A stretch of DNA of 33,494 nucleotides from an uncultured Dialister sp. (GCA_934178345.1 CAKPQG010000025.1:1-33494), one strand, 5' to 3'. Positions 1 through 8,229 are shown, counted from the stretch's first letter. A program made the numbers and translations. Notes: generated by a model not told the origin, from the sequence alone.

Positions 1-290
1 GATGCCGGAGAAATCCCAGTCACCAGCCACCAGTCACTCCTAATCCCCAATCCCTAATCCCTAGCTACTCGTCCCTGATTTCAAACTTAGGGCCGCCAAG
101 TGACTTGTGACTTGTGACTAGGGATTAGGGATTAGGGATTAGGTTGGCGATACGAGAAAATCACAAATTTTAAATCTCCGCGGCGCTTCAGTTTTATGCG
201 CCGCACCACCATTTCGCATTTCTCATTCAAGAGAGGCTTTCATCCACAATCAAGAGGAAGCACGCCCTACGAGCTACCCCTGAACCCTCA
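1..290. repeat. Two facing copies of the intergenic mosaic repeat
   Basis: No gene is visible here. Positions 16-67 carry CAGTCAC-type heptads followed by CCCTAAT-type heptads. Positions 99-143 carry GTGACTT/GTGACTA heptads running into GGGATTA heptads. A GC hairpin follows (GCGGCGC at 180-186, GCGCCGC at 198-204), then a segment ending in a TGAACCC-like motif. The same modules, in the same relative order, recur at about 13300-13600, 15245-15912, 19590-19925, 21005-21235 and 30480-31075. The two halves here face each other, as if two copies had met. Confidence 0.8.
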
Positions 291-734
291 GGCATTATAG
301 ATTTCTTCTTTACCTTTGGTAATAAAATATATTCGTTCTCACTTACAAAGGTTTCATTCTCATGTAACTTGTCATTTTTGCCTCTTTCGGGCGTTGTGGG
401 GCAATTTCACCCCATTTCAGGCACTCAGGGGATAAACAGCAAAAAGAACCCAGAAGATGCAAGCGCATAGAATTGCATATTCCCAACATGAATATGCATA
501 ATATTCACAAATCAATTTCTGCTGAAAACCCCAGAAGGGCGATAAAAAGGGCAGTTTGAGGTTTTATGAAATTTTAGCAGGAAAAATCATGATACATTCT
601 GATTTATCATTCCAATCCATGCCAATCCGTGATAGCTGCCATTTTCTTCTGTTTTTCTCTTTTTTCCTTTGAAGTCCTCAAAAGTTCATATGAGTTGCTC
701 TGAAAAAAAATATCAAATTTTTTCAAAAAAAGTC
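291..734. other. AT-rich intergenic stretch with alternative small inverted repeats
   Basis: No convincing gene was seen. The only structure is a cluster at 475-506. GCATATTC (475-482) pairs with GAATATGC (490-497), and GAATAT (490-495) can instead pair with ATATTC (501-506). The two hairpins are mutually exclusive. It lies well upstream of the potE-like promoter, so any regulatory role is speculative. Confidence 0.35.
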
Positions 735-763
735 TTGTCATACGGGTTCGATTATGGTATATT
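735..763 (+). promoter_or_regulatory. Sigma-70-type promoter of the potE-like gene
   Basis: TTGTCA (735-740), a 17-nt spacer, then TATATT (758-763). The predicted transcript start is near 770, leaving a leader of about 220 nt before the start codon at 994. Confidence 0.65.
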
Positions 764-769
764 GCAATA

Positions 770-993
770 AATAAAAATTCACGCGCCCTGCTTCGGCAGT
801 TGAGCTGCGAATCGGTCACTCTGTGATCGGTAGGTTTTCTTTATGCCCTGTTTCTTTCACCGTTATCGAAAGCAAATGGGGCTCGTGCATGCCTTGATGA
901 TTTCAGACTGCATCATCCGGAGACGTCCGGGACAACATTTTTCCCCCATCATGACAACGTCATGAGTTGGATTAAGAAAGAAGGGAACAAACC
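770..993 (+). promoter_or_regulatory. Long 5' leader of the potE-like gene
   Basis: About 220 nt separate the promoter from the TTG start. Small hairpins are visible: GCAG/CTGC near 796-809, CGGTCAC/GTGATCG near 812-829, CCGGA/TCCGG near 917-930, and CATGAC/GTCATG at 950-964, just before the ribosome binding site. No known riboswitch class was recognised. The last hairpin is close enough to affect ribosome access, but this is inference. Confidence 0.4.
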
Positions 994-2334
994 TTGTCTA
1001 AGAGCAAAAAAATGGGAGTGGTACAGCTCACAACAGTCACAGCCATCAACATGATGGGTTCCGGTATTATTCTTCTGCCAGCGACACTGGCTGAAGTCGG
1101 GACAGTTTCTATTTTCGCATGGATCCTCGCCTCGATCGGCGCGACCATCCTCGCGTATGCGTTTGCCAAGTGCGGCATGTTCACAAAGAAGGTCGGCGGC
1201 ATGGGCGGCTATGCAGAGTATCGCTTCGGCCGTTCGGGGAATTTCGTTTCTAACTTCTGCTATACGATTTCCCTCATCATTGCGAATGTCGCTATCGCAA
1301 GCGGCGTCGTCAGCTACGGTTCATATGTCTTCGGCTTTGACCTTTCGCCGGTCGAAGTCTGCCTCGCTACCATTGCTACTCTCTTTGTTGCTGCAACCAT
1401 CAGTCTGGTCGGTCCGAAGAAATTCGGCAAATTCACCTCTCTCGGCATCATCTGCGTCGTGACTCCGGTCATCGGTCTTCTGCTCGCCGGCGGTTTCTTC
1501 TTCGATGCAAACATCTACAGAGAAGCCTGGAATCCGTCCGATATGCCATTCTATGCAGCCATGAAAGACTCCATCGCTGTCATTATCTGGGCTTTCCTGG
1601 GTCTTGAAACTGCCTGTGCAAACTCTGACACGGTAGAAAATCCGGAAAAGAATGTACCGATCGCAGTCCTTGCCGGTACGCTTCTCGCCGGCGCCTGCTA
1701 CACCACCTCGACGGCTATCATCGGCGGACTCGTCCCTTACCAGCAGCTCATGGTCTCCGGTGCGCCCTTCGGCCTTGCATATGCCTCCATGTTTGGCGAC
1801 ACGGTCGGCCACATCGTTTCCTGCATGCTCGTCTGCTCCTGCTTCGTCTCTTTGACCGCATGGCAGTTCACTGTATCGGAAGTCGCTCGTGAAGCCTCCA
1901 GCATCGGCCTTTTCCCGCACTTCCTCTCCAAGGTCAACAAATTCCGTTCTCCTTATGTAGCGATCGCGTGCCTCTTCGGCATCCAGCTCTGCATGACGCT
2001 CGCTACCATCAGCCCGACTCTTCTGAAGCAGTTCAACATCCTGATCAACCTCGCGGTCATGATCAACCTCATCCCTTATCTTCTCGCGATGGGTGCTGTC
2101 TCTGATCTGCAGAAAGCGGAAGGCGTGCCAATGGAAAAAGCAAAGATCGCCAACATCGCGGCTATCATCGGCGGCATCTACAGTGTATATGCGGTTTACG
2201 GCTGCGGCTGGACCGTCATTCTGGAAGGCGCCTTCGTCACCGCTATGGGTTACGTGATCTACGCGATCGTTTCGCCAAAGCTCCGTTACACCACGGCACA
2301 GATCTCCACCTTTCCACCGATGGAAAAGAAATAA
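994..2334 (+). CDS. potE: PotE-like putrescine/ornithine antiporter (APC superfamily)
   Basis: A 446-residue inner-membrane transporter of the APC superfamily, probably exchanging putrescine for ornithine or a related pair. From memory it resembles E. coli PotE along its whole length. The N-terminus has KMGVVQLTTVTAINMMGSG, followed by the AFAKCGMF and GGMGGYAEY blocks and, mid-protein, WAFLGLETACANSDTVENPE. About twelve hydrophobic segments and the family's usual length fit. The start is a TTG at 994, supported by AAGGG at 981-985, eight bases upstream; the next in-frame ATG, at 1012, would cut the conserved N-terminus. No decarboxylase gene (speC/speF) adjoins it, so substrate is inferred from similarity. 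It is monocistronic, with its own promoter and terminator. A related basic amino-acid antiporter is the main alternative. Confidence 0.85.
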   Translation: MSKSKKMGVVQLTTVTAINMMGSGIILLPATLAEVGTVSIFAWILASIGATILAYAFAKCGMFTKKVGGMGGYAEYRFGRSGNFVSNFCYTISLIIANVAIASGVVSYGSYVFGFDLSPVEVCLATIATLFVAATISLVGPKKFGKFTSLGIICVVTPVIGLLLAGGFFFDANIYREAWNPSDMPFYAAMKDSIAVIIWAFLGLETACANSDTVENPEKNVPIAVLAGTLLAGACYTTSTAIIGGLVPYQQLMVSGAPFGLAYASMFGDTVGHIVSCMLVCSCFVSLTAWQFTVSEVAREASSIGLFPHFLSKVNKFRSPYVAIACLFGIQLCMTLATISPTLLKQFNILINLAVMINLIPYLLAMGAVSDLQKAEGVPMEKAKIANIAAIIGGIYSVYAVYGCGWTVILEGAFVTAMGYVIYAIVSPKLRYTTAQISTFPPMEKK

Positions 2335-2341
2335 ATAAGAT

Positions 2342-2373
2342 AAAAAAACTCCCGACAAAATCGGGAGTTTTTT
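2342..2373 (+). terminator. Rho-independent terminator of the potE-like gene
   Basis: The stem CTCCCGA/TCGGGAG with loop CAAAA is flanked by A- and T-runs and begins 8 nt after the stop codon. Confidence 0.9.
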
Positions 2374-2375
2374 AT

Positions 2376-2529
2376 TGCCAGATGCAGAGTGAGCCCAAGG
2401 GGCGGATCGTTCCTTTGATTCCGTTTGAAAGCTCTGCTCAAATGAGGAATGAAGGTGGCGGCTTCGCCGCGAATAACAAAGATTTCTCGCTTCGCTCGAA
2501 ATGACAATACGAGAGAGTCAGATGTCTCC
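2376..2529. repeat. Mosaic repeat fragment with a GGCGGC...GCCGC hairpin
   Basis: It contains the GAAAGCTCTGCTC-type segment, a short hairpin (GGCGGCTTCGCCGC near 2456-2471) and a TTCGCTCGAAATGAC segment. All recur in other gaps of the window. No gene was seen. Confidence 0.65.
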
Positions 2530-2585
2530 CAGTCACCAGTCACCAGTCACCAGTCACCAGTCACTAGTCACTAGTCACTAGTCAC
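2530..2585. repeat. Array of eight heptads (CAGTCAC x5, TAGTCAC x3)
   Basis: Eight uninterrupted 7-nt units. The array overlaps the 3' end of the minus-strand URO-D-fold gene: its stop codon (2571-2573) and the codons just before it are made of heptad sequence. Confidence 0.95.
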
Positions 2586-3596
2586 CAGCAGTTTCGTTTC
2601 TATTTCTTCCTTCGCTTTCCTGACAAAGGAAAGCATATCCGGATCCAGCGGATAGCGGATGACGCAGCCGGGCGAGAGAATGACACGGCGACCGCCCGTC
2701 TCTCGAAGCGTCTCATAGATCTGGTGCTCGATCTCATTCTTGTGCCCTTCGGTGATATCCATGCGTTCAAGGCCGGCCATGATGCACTTGCCGGTCATGA
2801 CCTGCGCCTCGTGGATACCCGGCAGAGATCCCCAGGCATGCCAGTTGAAAATCTGCACCGGGTATTTCCGAAGCAGGGGGAACATAATGTGCTTTCCGTG
2901 GGCATGCAGCACATTGCACCAGCCCTGCGAAGCGGAAAGGACGGCGACATCATAGGGCATGCCGTACTCTTTGTAGAAATCCTCCTTCACCAGATCGTAG
3001 GAGGAGAGCTGCGTCGCAAAGAAAATGCCGTCCGCGCCCAGCTCGATGACGCGCTGCACGAGGGCACAGGTGGTCTCTGTGATGGCAGTGAGGGCTGCCT
3101 TCACCTGCTCTCCATGACCGGAAGCGATGTGCTCCATCAGCTGCGGGCACAGTTTGTTTGCCGTCGTCAGCGGACTGAAGACGGTGAAAATGACAGGCAC
3201 TTCGCCATTGGTTTTCTTCAGCAGGCGCTTCAGATAGTCCTGCTCCCGAGCGAGCGCTCCCTCATGCAGTGAGACCGGCTTGACTTTCAGCCAGTCTTCC
3301 GGCGTATGGACCGGAGTGGAAATGATTTTCGCCACGCCGCCTCTCTCAATGTCTGCATAATCGACTGTCACGCCGAAGTCTTCGACGCTGTACATCCCGT
3401 TATTCATCGTCTTCAAGATATCGACGTCATAGGTCTTATAGAACTCATAGGTGCGTTCCGCATTCGCCACTGGATCGAGATCGATCGTCGGCAGATGAGA
3501 CCACAGCGAGTACGGTACACGGTCTACGGCATCACCGCGAATGGCAGCAGCGATGCGCTCTGCCTTCGTCATAGGGGCAGTTTTTTTCCTCTTCAT
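2571..3596 (-). CDS. URO-D-fold protein (uroporphyrinogen decarboxylase / methyltransferase superfamily)
   Basis: 341 residues of the URO-D (pfam01208) fold. The ATG at 3596 is preferred over an upstream in-frame ATG at 3740. It has AGGAG seven to nine bases upstream, and the extra 48 residues would cross the likely -10 box and lack family character. The protein opens MTKAERIAAAIRGDAVDRVP, typical of the superfamily. It lacks the N-terminal arginine motif of true HemE, so a heme role is unlikely. His residues in LHAHGKH and the Cys in LSPGC could be metal ligands, as in corrinoid-dependent methyltransferases, but no corrinoid protein or partner is nearby. The C-terminus VTSD and its stop are encoded by the heptad array. 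Its specific substrate is unknown. Confidence 0.75.
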   Translation of the reverse strand: MKRKKTAPMTKAERIAAAIRGDAVDRVPYSLWSHLPTIDLDPVANAERTYEFYKTYDVDILKTMNNGMYSVEDFGVTVDYADIERGGVAKIISTPVHTPEDWLKVKPVSLHEGALAREQDYLKRLLKKTNGEVPVIFTVFSPLTTANKLCPQLMEHIASGHGEQVKAALTAITETTCALVQRVIELGADGIFFATQLSSYDLVKEDFYKEYGMPYDVAVLSASQGWCNVLHAHGKHIMFPLLRKYPVQIFNWHAWGSLPGIHEAQVMTGKCIMAGLERMDITEGHKNEIEHQIYETLRETGGRRVILSPGCVIRYPLDPDMLSFVRKAKEEIETKLLVTSD

Positions 3597-3633
3597 AGAA
3601 AAGCTCCTTTCTGAAATGCTAATTGTTTTTCCT

Positions 3634-3639
3634 ATTATA
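3634..3639 (-). promoter_or_regulatory. -10 box of the URO-D-fold gene
   Basis: A perfect TATAAT on the minus strand, about 38 nt before the ATG. No good -35 was found at 16-18 nt, so the promoter may be weak or activator-dependent. Confidence 0.45.
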
Positions 3640-3753
3640 CTATAAATGAAGTGGCGGTTTAAGGGTTGGCTCATGAGCCGTGCCTTTCTTTGTTTAGGTT
3701 GGGACGATGCACAAAAATGGTATTTCAAGCAACCAGTCACTTGTCACTCCTAG

Positions 3754-3912
3754 GGAAACACTGATTAAATCGTTGTCCGACTTGGCTCTTGTATTTTCAT
3801 GCAAGGCGAGGAATAAGCCACCGCGAATAGCGAGCTATTTAAGGCGGGTTATGACGAAGCATTGCATGAAAATACATGCCAAATCGGACTCTGCGATTTA
3901 ATCAGCGTTTCC
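3754..3912. mobile_element. 159-bp inverted-repeat MITE, copy A (flanks CTAG)
   Basis: The core starts GGAAACACTGATTAAATCG and ends CGATTTAATCAGCGTTTCC. It is flanked by CTAG at 3750-3753 and 3913-3916. Inner arms pair: CCGACTTGGC (3777-3786) with GCCAAATCGG (3878-3887), and ATTTTCATGCAA (3793-3804) with TTGCATGAAAAT (3862-3873). It has no coding capacity. The 4-bp YTAR duplication is the kind made by IS5-group transposases, so mobilisation by one elsewhere in the genome is inferred. Other copies are at 11805, 15916 and 25539. Confidence 0.85.
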
Positions 3913-3916
3913 CTAG

Positions 3917-4195
3917 CCCCTAATCCCTGGCTGCTCATCCGCCTCTCCTCCCGTTTTCTCACTTCAAAGCTCAGGAAAGCGGGATTCACCCCTTCTTCTA
4001 TCTATCAATCCTATGGCATTTATCTATGAATGATTCTTTTCGATTTATCATATATTCCCAATGTTTATCTTTCTTATGCTCGATAGTTTGTTGTTATTTC
4101 AAGTGCTTCGAATAAGCAGTTGCAACGGGGAATAGAAAGGTAAGTAAAATTTCCCTCTCAATTCTTAAACTTTAGTGCATGAGAAGAAAGATTGA
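3917..4195. other. AT-rich intergenic stretch
   Basis: A short CCCTAAT-like remnant is followed by AT-rich DNA. No gene, RNA or repeat was recognised. Confidence 0.4.
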
Positions 4196-4224
4196 TTGAT
4201 AATTTCCATATGCGAGAGTATAAT
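4196..4224 (+). promoter_or_regulatory. Promoter of LysR gene 1
   Basis: TTGATA (4196-4201), a 17-nt spacer, then TATAAT (4219-4224). The palindrome ACTTATAAGT (4225-4234) lies directly over the expected start of transcription. That position would suit an autoregulatory operator; this is inference. Confidence 0.75.
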
Positions 4225-4281
4225 ACTTATAAGTAGTATTCGATTTTTTGTTTTGTCTATCAATCAAATTGGGGGATCTCC

Positions 4282-5196
4282 ATGAAACTCACATTGCTCG
4301 CCCTGAGCTATTTCCAAAAAACAGCAGAGCTGCAGCACCTGACGCGCGCAGCAGAAGCCCTGCACATTTCTCAGCCGTCCCTGTCCCATACCATCAAGGT
4401 GCTCGAGACAGAGCTCGGCGTACCGCTCTTTTCCAGAAGCGGCCGAAACATCGTCCTTACAAGGTATGGCGAAATTCTGCTCCGCCATACGAACCGTATC
4501 ATGCAGGAGCTGCACGGTGCGCAGAAGGAGCTGGCGGATACCAAAGAGGCACAGAAGCTCACCGTCACCATCTCCCTCTTCGCGGCTTCTATGATCATCC
4601 CGGCTTTCCTCACCCGTTTCCGTCAGGAACATCCGGATATCCGTTTCGAGATCCTGCAGCAGCATAATAAGCCGGGCCAGCAGAACCAGAACCATGTGGA
4701 TCTCTTCCTGTCCTCCTCCATCAATCCGATCGAGAATGACCACTCTGTCACGCTCCTCAAGGAAGATATCATGCTGGCTATGCCTGATACGGATCCGCAT
4801 GCCAGAAAATCATCCGTCAATCTGGATGAATTTGAGAAGGCGGGATTCATTTCTCTGGAAGCCGGCTCTTCCCTTCGTACCATCACAGACTTCTATTGCC
4901 GCATGGCGGGATTCGTACCGCATGTCGTGCTCGAGAGTGACAGCCCGATGACGGTGCGTGAATTCATCCGCGCAGGCCTTGGTGTATCCTTCGCGCCGCG
5001 TATCACATGGCACGGTGTCGGCGGCGACCATGTCGCACTGGTCCCGATTTCCTCCCCAAGCTGCTCGCGCTACATCAGCCTTTCGTGGAAAAAGGGAGAG
5101 AAGCTCTCTCCCCCGGCAGATATGCTGAAGCGCTATATCATCGAGAACTTCTCTGACTTCGCCAGAGAATATGCGGGACTTCCGCCGGAACGGTAA
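4282..5196 (+). CDS. LysR-family transcriptional regulator 1
   Basis: 304 residues, the usual LysR length. Residues 4-61 form the winged helix-turn-helix, with LTRAAEALHISQPSLSHTIK as the recognition region. The rest is the two-lobed effector-binding domain. The ATG at 4282 follows a GGGGGA ribosome binding site. Both neighbouring genes converge on or diverge from it without an obvious shared operator, so its target and inducer cannot be read from context. It is monocistronic, with the shared terminator at 5421-5464 downstream. Start, promoter and family are well supported; regulon unknown. Confidence 0.9.
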   Translation: MKLTLLALSYFQKTAELQHLTRAAEALHISQPSLSHTIKVLETELGVPLFSRSGRNIVLTRYGEILLRHTNRIMQELHGAQKELADTKEAQKLTVTISLFAASMIIPAFLTRFRQEHPDIRFEILQQHNKPGQQNQNHVDLFLSSSINPIENDHSVTLLKEDIMLAMPDTDPHARKSSVNLDEFEKAGFISLEAGSSLRTITDFYCRMAGFVPHVVLESDSPMTVREFIRAGLGVSFAPRITWHGVGGDHVALVPISSPSCSRYISLSWKKGEKLSPPADMLKRYIIENFSDFAREYAGLPPER

Positions 5197-5233
5197 TGCA
5201 TTTTCGGTTCTTCGCATTTCTCCGCTTAAATTT

Positions 5234-5331
5234 AGTGACTGGGGATTAGTGACTAGTGACTAGTGACTTGTGACTAGTGACTTGTGACTGGTGTCTGGTG
5301 TCTGGTGTCTGGTGTCTAGTGACTAGTCACT
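5234..5331. repeat. Array of 14 in-phase mixed heptads
   Basis: 98 bp divide exactly into fourteen 7-mers in a single register: AGTGACT, GGGGATT, AGTGACT x3, TGTGACT, AGTGACT, TGTGACT, GGTGTCT x4, AGTGACT, AGTCACT. Units of different sequence alternate without breaking the 7-nt phase. This indicates that the unit length is what has been conserved. Confidence 0.95.
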
Positions 5332-5420
5332 GAAATGCCGCCTTCGGGCATCGCCACCATCTATACTCCGCTGAACCTCTTTCGCACGCAATCAAAGGAC
5401 GCCCCGCCCCCGGAGCTACC

Positions 5421-5464
5421 TCACAAGCAAAAAGCCCATCAAATGATGGGCTTTTTGCTTGTGA
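5421..5464. terminator. Bidirectional terminator between LysR 1 and argH
   Basis: A perfect 20-bp stem (TCACAAGC...GCTTGTGA) with loop AAAT and A/T-rich internal blocks. It can serve the plus-strand LysR gene and the minus-strand argGH operon. Confidence 0.9.
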
Positions 5465-5551
5465 AATTGTCTATACCAGGCGGGAACGCCGTGGTTACAT
5501 CAAGTGGGCAGTTCAGAGAAACGTGATTTCTAATCCCTAGTCACCAGTCAC

Positions 5552-6979
5552 TCATCCAAGAAACGCCATTTCCTCTTTCCAAGACGCGGACATTTCTTTC
5601 ATCTTAGCGATCATGTCCCCTGCGTGTGTCTGCTGACGTTCTACGGACTTCGGCCCTGTGCCGCCGTAGCTTTCACGGTTCTTCACGCAGTTTTCGATAG
5701 ACAGGGCTTCTTTGATATCCTCTTCAAAGAGCGGGCTCATGGCTTTGAATTCCTCCATGGAGAGATCAAGGAGCACTTTGTGGTGCTCGATGCAGTAGTG
5801 GACAGCATTTCCAACGACGGCATGCGCCTGACGGAAAGGCAGTCCTTTCTTTGCAAGGTAGTCGGCCATGTCGGTCGCATTCGAGAAGTCGCTCTCAAGG
5901 ACTGCTCTGGTGTGCTCGCCATTGACGGTCATGGTGGAGATCATGCCGGCATAGATGTCAAGGGCGAAGTACAGGGTATCCAGAGCATCGAAGACGCCTT
6001 CCTTGTCTTCCTGCATGTCCTTGTCATAGGCCAGCGGGAGACCTTTCATGACGGTCAGAAGGCCTACAAGGTGTCCATAGACGCGGCCGGTTTTGCCGCG
6101 AATGAGCTCGCACATATCCGGGTTCTTCTTCTGCGGCATGATGGAGCTGCCGGTGGAGTAGCCGTCATCCAGCTCGATGAACTGGAATTCGCTGGTCGAC
6201 CAGTAGATGAATTCTTCTGACAGGCGCGAGAGATGCATCGCACAGATCGAAGCGAAGGAGAGGAACTGGAGAAGGTAGTCGCGATCCGAGACCGCATCGA
6301 GGCTGTTTCCATAGACAGAAGCAAAGTGAAGGTCATTCGCTTCTTCCTCGGGATGGGTCGGGTACGTGGTCCCGGCGAGGGCGCACGCACCGATCGGCGA
6401 CATGTCACACATGTCATAGCAGTCTTCGAGCCGCTTGAAGTCACGCTCAAGCATCGCAAAGTAAGCGAGCATATGGTGAGCGAAGAGGACTGGCTGCGCG
6501 CGCTGCATATGGGTGTAGCCCGGCAGGATGACATCCTGGTATTTCTTGGAAGCAGCGAGAAGAGCTTCTAAGACGGCGATGAGCTTTTCAGAAAGGCGCG
6601 CGATATTTCTCTTCATGTACATATGAAGATCCAGCGCACACTGGTCATTGCGGCTTCTCGCTGTGTGGAGACGGGCACCGGCATCACCGATCTCCTCAGT
6701 GAGGCGTTTTTCGATATTCATATGAATATCTTCGAGATCGATGGAGAAAGGGAAGGTTCCTTCATCAATTTCTTTTTTGATAGAGAGAAGACCCTGGGTG
6801 ATCTTTTCCTGATCCTCTTTGGAAATGATCCCATGAGCCGCCAGCATTTTGGCATGGGCGATAGAGCCGGCGATGTCTTCCCGATACATGCGGCAGTCAT
6901 AGGAAATGGATGCATTGAAATCCAGTGCATTCTTTTCCTCTGCCTTCGTGAAGCGTCCGCCCCACATCATATCACTCAT
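5552..6979 (-). CDS. argH: Argininosuccinate lyase
   Basis: 475 residues. It cleaves argininosuccinate to arginine and fumarate, the last step of arginine synthesis, as a cytosolic homotetramer. The fumarase/aspartase-superfamily signature GSSIMPQKKNPD is at residues 277-288, and the conserved TARSRNDQ (107-113) and GYTHMQRAQP (154-163) blocks are present. Length is normal for the family. The start codon overlaps the argG stop by four bases (ATGA at 6976-6979), indicating translational coupling. The stop codon TGA is followed at once by GTGACTGG heptads of the intergenic repeat. Confidence 0.97.
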   Translation of the reverse strand: MSDMMWGGRFTKAEEKNALDFNASISYDCRMYREDIAGSIAHAKMLAAHGIISKEDQEKITQGLLSIKKEIDEGTFPFSIDLEDIHMNIEKRLTEEIGDAGARLHTARSRNDQCALDLHMYMKRNIARLSEKLIAVLEALLAASKKYQDVILPGYTHMQRAQPVLFAHHMLAYFAMLERDFKRLEDCYDMCDMSPIGACALAGTTYPTHPEEEANDLHFASVYGNSLDAVSDRDYLLQFLSFASICAMHLSRLSEEFIYWSTSEFQFIELDDGYSTGSSIMPQKKNPDMCELIRGKTGRVYGHLVGLLTVMKGLPLAYDKDMQEDKEGVFDALDTLYFALDIYAGMISTMTVNGEHTRAVLESDFSNATDMADYLAKKGLPFRQAHAVVGNAVHYCIEHHKVLLDLSMEEFKAMSPLFEEDIKEALSIENCVKNRESYGGTGPKSVERQQTHAGDMIAKMKEMSASWKEEMAFLG

Positions 6980-8229
6980 TTTGCATTCTTCTCCTTCATG
7001 AGAGCGCGGATGGTGAGCGGCAGGCCGAAGAGGTTGATGAAGCCTTCTGCATCCGCCTGGTTGTATACATCATCTTCGCCAAAGGTGACGAATTCTTCAT
7101 TGTACAGGGAGTACGGGCTTTCTGCGCCATTGGACATGATGTTGCCCTTGTAGAGGCGAAGGGTGACTTTGCCGGTGACGGTTTCAGAGGTCTTGTCAGC
7201 GAAGGCCTGCAGTGCTTCGCGCAGCGGTGCGAACCACATCCCGTCATATACGAGTTCCGAGTATTTTACAGCAGCGATTTCTTTGAAATGGAAGGTCGCG
7301 CGGTCAAGGCAGAGGCGTTCCAGTTCGGTGTGTGCGTAGAAGAGGATGGAGCCGCATGGGTTTTCATAAACGCCGCGGGACTTCATGCCGACGAGACGGT
7401 TTTCTACGAGATCATCGATGCCGATGCCGTTGCGTGCGCCGATGGCATTCAGGGTATTGACGAGTTCTACACCGTCCATCTTCTTGCCATTGACAGCGGT
7501 CGGGATGCCTTTTTCGAAATCGATGGTGACGATTTCCGGCTTATCCGGAGCTTCTTCCGGATCGCAGGTGACGAGGTACATATCCTTGTGCGGTGCGTTG
7601 GCCGGATTTTCCAGATCATCGCCTTCATGGGAGAGATGCCACATGTTCCAGTCCATGGAGTATGGATATTTCTGTGCAGCCTTTTCTTCATCGGTCTGCT
7701 TTTCATCATACTTGTCGATCGGCACGCCATGGGCTTCTGCGTAAGCCATTTCATCTTCACGGGACTTCATATCCCAGATACGCCATGGAGCGATGATCTT
7801 CATGTGCGGAGCCAGCGCTTTGATGGTGAGTTCGAAACGAACCTGGTCATTGCCTTTGCCGGTCGCGCCGTGGCAGATGGCATCAGCGCCATATTTCTTT
7901 GCCATGTCGACGAGGCATTTGCCGATCAGCGGACGTGCAAAGGAGGTACCGAGCAGGTACTTGCCTTCATAACGGCCATCTGCCTGAAGGACTTTGTATG
8001 CATATTCTTCAATAAATTCTTTGCGAACATCCAGAGTTTCTGCATATTCAGCACCGGATGCGAGCGCCTTCTTGTGGATGGCATCGAAGTCTTCCGGCTG
8101 TCCCAGGTTCACGGTGCAGGCAATGACTTCGCAGCCATAGTTTTCTTTCAGCCACGGAATAATAACGGAGGTATCGAGACCACCGGAATATGCAAGAACT
8201 ACTTTCTTTACGCTTTTAATATCTGTCAT
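6976..8229 (-). CDS. argG: Argininosuccinate synthase
   Basis: 417 residues from the ATG at 8229. It joins citrulline and aspartate at the cost of ATP (to AMP and PPi) to make argininosuccinate. The N-terminal AYSGGLDTS is the ATP-pyrophosphatase loop. A longer in-frame start at 8280 adds 17 unrelated residues and sits further from the GGAAAGGCGG ribosome binding site, which is 7 nt from the chosen ATG. It is the first gene of an argG-argH operon. The earlier arginine genes are not in the window. Confidence 0.97.
   Translation of the reverse strand: MTDIKSVKKVVLAYSGGLDTSVIIPWLKENYGCEVIACTVNLGQPEDFDAIHKKALASGAEYAETLDVRKEFIEEYAYKVLQADGRYEGKYLLGTSFARPLIGKCLVDMAKKYGADAICHGATGKGNDQVRFELTIKALAPHMKIIAPWRIWDMKSREDEMAYAEAHGVPIDKYDEKQTDEEKAAQKYPYSMDWNMWHLSHEGDDLENPANAPHKDMYLVTCDPEEAPDKPEIVTIDFEKGIPTAVNGKKMDGVELVNTLNAIGARNGIGIDDLVENRLVGMKSRGVYENPCGSILFYAHTELERLCLDRATFHFKEIAAVKYSELVYDGMWFAPLREALQAFADKTSETVTGKVTLRLYKGNIMSNGAESPYSLYNEEFVTFGEDDVYNQADAEGFINLFGLPLTIRALMKEKNAK

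Noticed and set aside
607..819. Small minus-strand frame in the first intergenic region
   Set aside because: It overlaps the likely potE promoter, has no ribosome binding site and no family.
770..993. Lysine or other known riboswitch in the potE-like leader
   Set aside because: None of the conserved motifs I know for lysine, purine, SAM or TPP riboswitches is present.
1321..2358. Long minus-strand open frame opposite the potE-like gene
   Set aside because: It is highly charged with no domain, and the plus strand encodes a clear APC transporter with promoter and terminator.
2571..3596. HemE (uroporphyrinogen decarboxylase proper) as the identity
   Set aside because: The N-terminal Arg-containing HemE motif is missing, and a different motif set, including possible metal ligands, is present. 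It is called only to the superfamily.
5234..5331. CRISPR array
   Set aside because: The repeats are 7 nt with no spacers and no cas genes.
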